Shown here one piece after another: positions 7,277-10,169 of a stretch of DNA of 10,169 bases. The notes beneath the pieces are model-generated. The model did no database searches, was not told the DNA's origin, and was given only the letters and a program-made list of their open reading frames with translations. Position 1 is the first letter of the stretch. Every line of letters starts with the position of its first letter. Both the position numbers and the translations under genes were made by a program. The stretch is from the NCBI GenBank assembly GCA_031259205.1, contig JAIRLS010000192.1, positions 1 through 10,169 of the forward strand. Reading direction: 5' to 3'. This DNA comes from Bacteroidales bacterium (GTDB taxonomy: Bacteria > Bacteroidota > Bacteroidia > Bacteroidales > UBA4181).

Positions 7277-8257
7277 TTAGGATATATCATCCACTGTCAG
7301 GTAGATGGTTGTCTGATTGAGCATTTGGTAGGCAATTTCGCCGTAAACCACGGGGCCGTGCATCTTCCGCAGATATTGTGCGCAAATGTTCGGCTGAATG
7401 AAGTTGCCGATGCAGGTTGCCGAGAAAAGGATTTTTTCATCCGTTAACGTCGGTTCCGTTATTTTCGGATCTATTTCGGCAATCCGGTAGTTCACCGACT
7501 GAAAGACCGGCGCCGACAGATATACTTCTTTTTCGGTGATCCCGCAGCACACTACATTGATCATGGCGCCGGAATAGTTGGCCACAAATGGCATTTGGGG
7601 ATTGAAGCCCGTTTCACGCAAGTATTCCGCAAAATTGCGCTTTTTTCCGTTGATAAGGGCGTCTGTCAGCACCATACTGCTTTGTTCGAAGGTAATATCG
7701 TCGCCTTTTCCCTGTATGTAGGGGTTGAAGGTGTGCAATTCGGCGTATTTGGTTTTCGGCAATTCGATGTGCATGGCAAAAGCTTTCTCGGCGGAAGGTT
7801 GGGTATCAACGCCCGATATGGCATAGGAGGGTTCCGTCATGATGGTGTCCAGCGGGCGTCCTGCCACCCATCCTGCCAGCGGGCGTCCTGCGAAATTTTC
7901 GTAGTAGGTGGCGTTGAGGGTGAAAGTGGTGGTCACCTCGCTCCCGAAAGGGAGGATAAGAATGGTGAACACATTGCCGAGGCGTTCGGCGTCGATGTAT
8001 ATGTTTTGGATATCCGACCGGTCGTATTCTCGAATGGTTGTTTTTACGATGTAATCGGGGAGTCGGGTGACGAAAAGTTTGTCATACGAAGTGACCTGAT
8101 GTTCGGGATAGAGGATAAAAAAGGGAGTAGTTCCCCCGATCCAGTTGCCTTTGGGCAGTTGCGACAACAAGGCGAAATCGCCTGCCAGCAGCAAACGTTC
8201 TTCCTGTAAAATCATGGCCGCGGCTTCTTCCGGTGTAACTAAACTTTGATTTATCAT
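7277..8257 (-). CDS. Conserved hypothetical protein A2, second copy of the duplicated cassette
   Basis: This is a 326-residue protein of unknown function, paralogous to the product of 8559-9521 along its whole length (roughly 40-45% identity by eye). The start at 8257 (MINQSLVTPEEAAAM) aligns exactly with the start of its paralogue. An upstream extension to 8380 would overlap the preceding B1 gene and is rejected. Motifs shared by both copies: LPKGNWIGGTTP at 34-45, IREYD at 75-79, GRPLAGW at 124-130, YAE then FNPYxQGxGDDITFE at 171-191, NYxGAMIN at 227-234, and a strongly conserved C-terminus, GPVVYGEIAYQMLNQTTIYL at 301-320. No signal peptide or transmembrane helix is visible, so it is probably cytosolic. 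It may belong to a domain of unknown function (possibly DUF6976, from weak memory). The start lies 23 bases after the B1 stop. Confidence 0.82.
   Translation of the reverse strand: MINQSLVTPEEAAAMILQEERLLLAGDFALLSQLPKGNWIGGTTPFFILYPEHQVTSYDKLFVTRLPDYIVKTTIREYDRSDIQNIYIDAERLGNVFTILILPFGSEVTTTFTLNATYYENFAGRPLAGWVAGRPLDTIMTEPSYAISGVDTQPSAEKAFAMHIELPKTKYAELHTFNPYIQGKGDDITFEQSSMVLTDALINGKKRNFAEYLRETGFNPQMPFVANYSGAMINVVCCGITEKEVYLSAPVFQSVNYRIAEIDPKITEPTLTDEKILFSATCIGNFIQPNICAQYLRKMHGPVVYGEIAYQMLNQTTIYLTVDDIS
7849..7891 (-). repeat. 16-bp direct repeat inside the A2 gene
   Basis: CCAGCGGGCGTCCTGC occurs at 7849-7864 and 7876-7891, with a 27-bp period (nine codons). In the protein it appears as two GRPL motifs, GRPLAGW and GRPLDT, at residues 124-136. 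The paralogue A1 has only one such motif (GRHPLCGW), so this looks like a small in-frame duplication private to A2. Confidence 0.6.
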
Positions 8258-8280
8258 TAGCGGTTGATTTATAACGTGTT

Positions 8281-8550
8281 TTAAAATTGATCCTTGAGAG
8301 TGAATATTTTGTCCAAATCGTCGCGTGCATTGGGTATGTTGACGCTCTTTTTCAACAGTCCGCGCAGTTCGTTGCAACATTCTATCTTTACGGTGTCGCT
8401 ATTATTGAACATGTTGATCTTTAGTCGTAATCGTGTAAGATTTATTTTCAGAGCAAAGAATTTCCATGTATAATCTTGCGTTTCGAAGATAATTTTTAGA
8501 TATATGCGATCCGGTATTTGATCAATGATTTCTGTCTGTTTCATAGTCAT
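8281..8550 (-). CDS. Small conserved protein B1, first copy of the duplicated cassette
   Basis: This is an 89-residue protein of unknown function, paralogue of the product of 7004-7264. Conserved features are IDQIPD near residues 9-14, W29 with FxALKINLTRL, the CCNEL segment, and LLKKSVNIPNA at 65-75. No export signal or membrane helix is seen. The composition is rich in Ile, Leu, Lys and Asn, which with the spacing of hydrophobic residues suggests helices. The start at 8550 lies 8 bases after the A1 stop and the gene ends 23 bases before A2, so all four genes are almost certainly one transcript. An internal ATG two codons in (MKQTEI) is an alternative start. A function tied to the upstream A protein is inferred only from the repeated A-B arrangement. 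Confidence 0.78.
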   Translation of the reverse strand: MTMKQTEIIDQIPDRIYLKIIFETQDYTWKFFALKINLTRLRLKINMFNNSDTVKIECCNELRGLLKKSVNIPNARDDLDKIFTLKDQF

Positions 8551-8558
8551 GATGGTTG

Positions 8559-9521
8559 TTAAATAACGGCATTGCCTATCGTTAGGTACACTGTTGTCTG
8601 GTTAAGCAACTGGTAAACAATTTCGCCGTAGGTAACCGGGCCGCTCGTGTTTTGCAGGTATTTTTCGCAAAATTCGTTCTGCATGTAATTCACCACACAG
8701 GTGAACGAGAGCAAGGCTTCTTTACTGAGCAGCGAAGGCAGGACAACGGCAGGATCAATGATCCCTATGCGGTACTTGATGGTGGGAAATACCGCCGCAT
8801 ACAGAAATACGGCGTCTTCTTCGATATTACGGCACGAAATGTTGATCATGGCGCCTGCATAATTGCCTACCAGCGGGAATTGCCGACGGTTGAAGTTGAT
8901 TTTCCGCAAATACGCGGCAAAATTTTGCCTTACTCCGTTGATACAGGCGTTTTTCACTGTTAATCCGCTGTTTTCAAAGGTAATGTCATCACCCGTTCCC
9001 TGTGTGTAGGGGTTAAAGATTTGTACTTCGGCATATTTGTCGGGAGGAAATTCCACGTGCATTGCTACGGCCTTGTCGGTGTATGCCTGTGCCTGTTCGC
9101 CGGAAAAAGTACGGCCTGTGTTCTTCGTATCCCATGAAATCCATCCGCACAGGGGGTGTCGTCCGAAATGGTTATATGACATGACCGATGCTGAAAATTC
9201 GAAATGGGGCTTTGAATCGAAAGGGACAATCACGTAAGTGAATCCGTTTTCGGGAGCGTCGGTGTAAATCTTTTTGAAATTATGGCTGTCGTATTCCCGA
9301 ATAACGACGTTGGTAACAAAATCAGGCAATCTTTGTATAAATAACCGCTGTTCCAGAATGATCTTTTGTCCGCACAAAACAGCATTCGGCGTAGTACCGG
9401 CAATCCAATTCCCTTTCGGCAAACCGGCCAAACTTTCATAATTGCCCGCAATGACCAAAGGGTCTCCTTTCCGAATCATGGTAGAGGCTTCCGCTTGTGA
9501 ATATATCACTTGATTCGTCAT
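8559..9521 (-). CDS. Conserved hypothetical protein A1, first copy of the duplicated cassette
   Basis: This is a 320-residue protein, first gene of the four-gene operon. It is colinear with A2 and carries the same landmarks: LPKGNWIAGTTP at 34-45, IREYD at 74-78, GRHPLCGW at 120-127, YAE and FNPYTQGTGDDITFE at 163-183, NYAGAMIN at 220-227, and GPVTYGEIVYQLLNQTTVYL at 294-313. Alternating hydrophobic stretches suggest a mixed alpha/beta soluble protein. No signal peptide or membrane helix is visible. The invariant GNWI-GTTP and GDDITFE segments are the best candidates for a ligand or catalytic site, but no known catalytic signature is evident. The start at 9521 follows a good promoter box by 21 bases. 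I cannot assign a function; a match to DUF6976 is a weak recollection only. Confidence 0.82.
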   Translation of the reverse strand: MTNQVIYSQAEASTMIRKGDPLVIAGNYESLAGLPKGNWIAGTTPNAVLCGQKIILEQRLFIQRLPDFVTNVVIREYDSHNFKKIYTDAPENGFTYVIVPFDSKPHFEFSASVMSYNHFGRHPLCGWISWDTKNTGRTFSGEQAQAYTDKAVAMHVEFPPDKYAEVQIFNPYTQGTGDDITFENSGLTVKNACINGVRQNFAAYLRKINFNRRQFPLVGNYAGAMINISCRNIEEDAVFLYAAVFPTIKYRIGIIDPAVVLPSLLSKEALLSFTCVVNYMQNEFCEKYLQNTSGPVTYGEIVYQLLNQTTVYLTIGNAVI

Positions 9522-9542
9522 ATTTAATCATGAATAAAAACA

Positions 9543-9572
9543 CAAATATAATTATATATTTTATAATACAAC
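9543..9572 (-). promoter_or_regulatory. Promoter of the A1-B1-A2-B2 operon
   Basis: Read on the - strand, TATATTTG (9550-9543) is an exact match to the Bacteroidota -7 consensus and identical to the box before rfbB. GTTG (9572-9569) matches three of four bases of the -33 TTTG, with 18 bp between. Transcription should start about 15 bases before the A1 ATG, giving a very short leader. Another TAnnTTTG match at 9639-9632 lies in very AT-rich DNA without a properly spaced -33 box. Confidence 0.6.
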
Positions 9573-9693
9573 TTATTCCTATCACATTTTTTTAGGCGTC
9601 GTTAATATAAACAGGGGTTCCTCTTTTTTATCAAATTTATATATTTAAAATTCAAATATTTACGTTCTTTGTCTATCGCAAAAAAATGTTTTT

Positions 9694-9737
9694 CATAGCA
9701 CCTCAAAAAAAGAATGAACCGGAAAATCAGTGCTATG
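9694..9737. other. Perfect 8-bp inverted repeat, possible stem-loop
   Basis: CATAGCAC (9694-9701) and GTGCTATG (9730-9737) are perfect inverted copies separated by 28 bases. On the + strand the right arm is followed by TTTTTCTTT, a terminator-like layout, although no + strand gene is evident here. On the - strand it lies 39 bases after the stop of the putative outer-membrane gene, but without a U run. The arms are flanked by direct TTTTTC copies. The rest of 9551-9775 is AT-rich and I see no gene in it. Confidence 0.4.
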
Positions 9738-9775
9738 TTTTTCTTTGTATTCATAATTTATTGATATTGTTTGTG

Positions 9776-10169
9776 TTAAAACATATACGACACAGACAGC
9801 ATCCCATTTTTGTATTTGTTGTATTGTCTGTCGCTGATTTGCTGCACATAATTGTAGTCTTCGCCTATACGGAAACTCCGGACACATATCCGGAAGAGTC
9901 GGACATGGATACGGAAGCGTCGGACATGGATACGGAAGCGTCGGACATGGATACGGAAGCATCGGACATGGATACGGAAGCATCGGACATGGATACGGAA
10001 GCGTCGGACATGGATACGGAAGCATCGGACATGGATACGGAAGCGTCGGACATGGATACGGAAGCGTCGGACATGGATACGGAAGCGTCGGACATGGATA
10101 CGGAAGCGTGGGCGGAGGAGCCTCGTGGGGGGGACGAGGTTCATGGTGGGTGGTGCTGGGGTGGGGGGG
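9776..10169 (-). CDS. C-terminal end of a putative outer-membrane beta-barrel protein containing a repeat array
   Basis: The frame is open from the right window edge to a TAA at 9776-9778, so the 5' part is missing. The unique last 34 residues include IGEDYNYVQQISDRQYNKYK and end in GMLSVSYMF. Alternating polar and hydrophobic residues with a terminal phenylalanine are typical of the last strand (beta-signal) of outer-membrane barrels. Upstream in the same frame, the 21-bp array reads as about ten copies of the heptapeptide RFRIHVR, with some Arg to Cys. The pattern fades through RICVRSF into RIGEDYNYV, so repeat and unique sequence join smoothly. Residues encoded beyond 10110 are Pro/Arg-rich and may be artefactual. 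All six frames are open through the array, so openness is not evidence here; the call rests on the C-terminus. The barrel family is not identifiable. Confidence 0.42.
   Translation of the reverse strand, partial: PPTPAPPTMNLVPPTRLLRPRFRIHVRRFRIHVRRFRIHVRRFRIHVRCFRIHVRRFRIHVRCFRIHVRCFRIHVRRFRIHVRRFRIHVRLFRICVRSFRIGEDYNYVQQISDRQYNKYKNGMLSVSYMF
9868..10109. repeat. 21-bp tandem repeat array, about ten copies plus degenerate units
   Basis: The unit TACGGAAGCGTCGGACATGGA starts at 9910 and is repeated nine times without a gap to 10098. Half a unit follows to 10109, after which the sequence departs abruptly. Three units (from 9952, 9973 and 10015) carry A instead of G at position 10 and are otherwise identical. 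To the left, 9889-9909 differs at two positions and 9868-9888 at about six, so the array decays toward the unique side. The unit is a multiple of three, so copy-number change keeps frame. Confidence 0.95.
10110..10169. other. G-rich window edge, possible sequencing or assembly artefact
   Basis: Right after the array breaks off, the + strand becomes extremely G-rich, with almost no repeat similarity and a final run of seven G. Nothing else in the window has this composition. A contig end inside a tandem repeat plus poly-G is a familiar short-read artefact, but genuine G-rich DNA cannot be excluded from sequence alone. Confidence 0.5.

Noticed and set aside
8258..8380. N-terminal extension of A2 to 8380.
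   Set aside because: It overlaps the B1 gene, and the start at 8257 aligns with the first residue of paralogue A1.
7004..9521. Idea that the A-B pairs are a toxin-antitoxin or phage-defence module.
   Set aside because: No nuclease, NTPase, protease, membrane pore or DNA-binding motif is visible, and the larger gene comes first; nothing in the sequence supports that label.
9632..9639. Second TAnnTTTG match on the - strand (TAAATTTG).
   Set aside because: It lies in extremely AT-rich DNA without a properly spaced -33 box and far from the A1 start; the box at 9543-9550 fits better.
9868..10109. Short repeats considered as a CRISPR array.
   Set aside because: Units are directly adjacent 21-mers with no variable spacers, so this is a tandem repeat.
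9686..10169. + strand frame from ATG 9686 with a hydrophobic stretch, then acidic SDMDTEA heptads, open to the window end.
   Set aside because: All frames are open across the array, and the part before it is AT-rich and overlaps the inverted repeat. The - strand frame has a more protein-like, barrel-type C-terminus. Kept only as an alternative.

Overview
The window looks like a chromosomal segment from a member of the Bacteroidota, probably the order Bacteroidales. The evidence is a type IX secretion plug protein, a small helix-turn-helix protein of a type I associate with this phylum, a PafA-like phosphatase-family protein, start sites without clear Shine-Dalgarno sequences, and promoter boxes of the TAnnTTTG type. 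Both window edges cut through coding sequence.

Left part (1-3931, + strand): the 3' two thirds of mfd (transcription-repair coupling factor), a promoter, a small DNA-binding protein gene, and a secreted type IX secretion plug (DUF5103) gene.

Middle (3932-7013, + strand): an A-rich intergenic region with a TATATTTG promoter box, then a strong hairpin with a U tract placed between that box and rfbB (dTDP-glucose 4,6-dehydratase). Fifteen bases after rfbB, and in the same frame, a TTG-started gene encodes an exported PafA-like protein. Most of its expected metal and phosphate ligands are substituted, so it is probably a pseudophosphatase or a divergent enzyme. A terminator hairpin closes this block.

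Right part (7004-9550, - strand): a four-gene operon that is a tandem duplication of a two-gene cassette. Each copy has a protein of 320-326 aa (A) followed by a protein of 86-89 aa (B), in the order A1-B1-A2-B2, behind a single TATATTTG promoter. I cannot assign a function to either family. The preserved pairing and gene order make this the best candidate for an undescribed system.

Right edge (9551-10169): AT-rich intergenic DNA with an inverted repeat, then the 3' end of what looks like an outer-membrane beta-barrel gene on the - strand. It runs into a 21-bp tandem repeat array (about ten copies) and a G-rich edge that may be a sequencing or assembly artefact. No tRNA, rRNA, CRISPR array, transposase or phage gene was seen.
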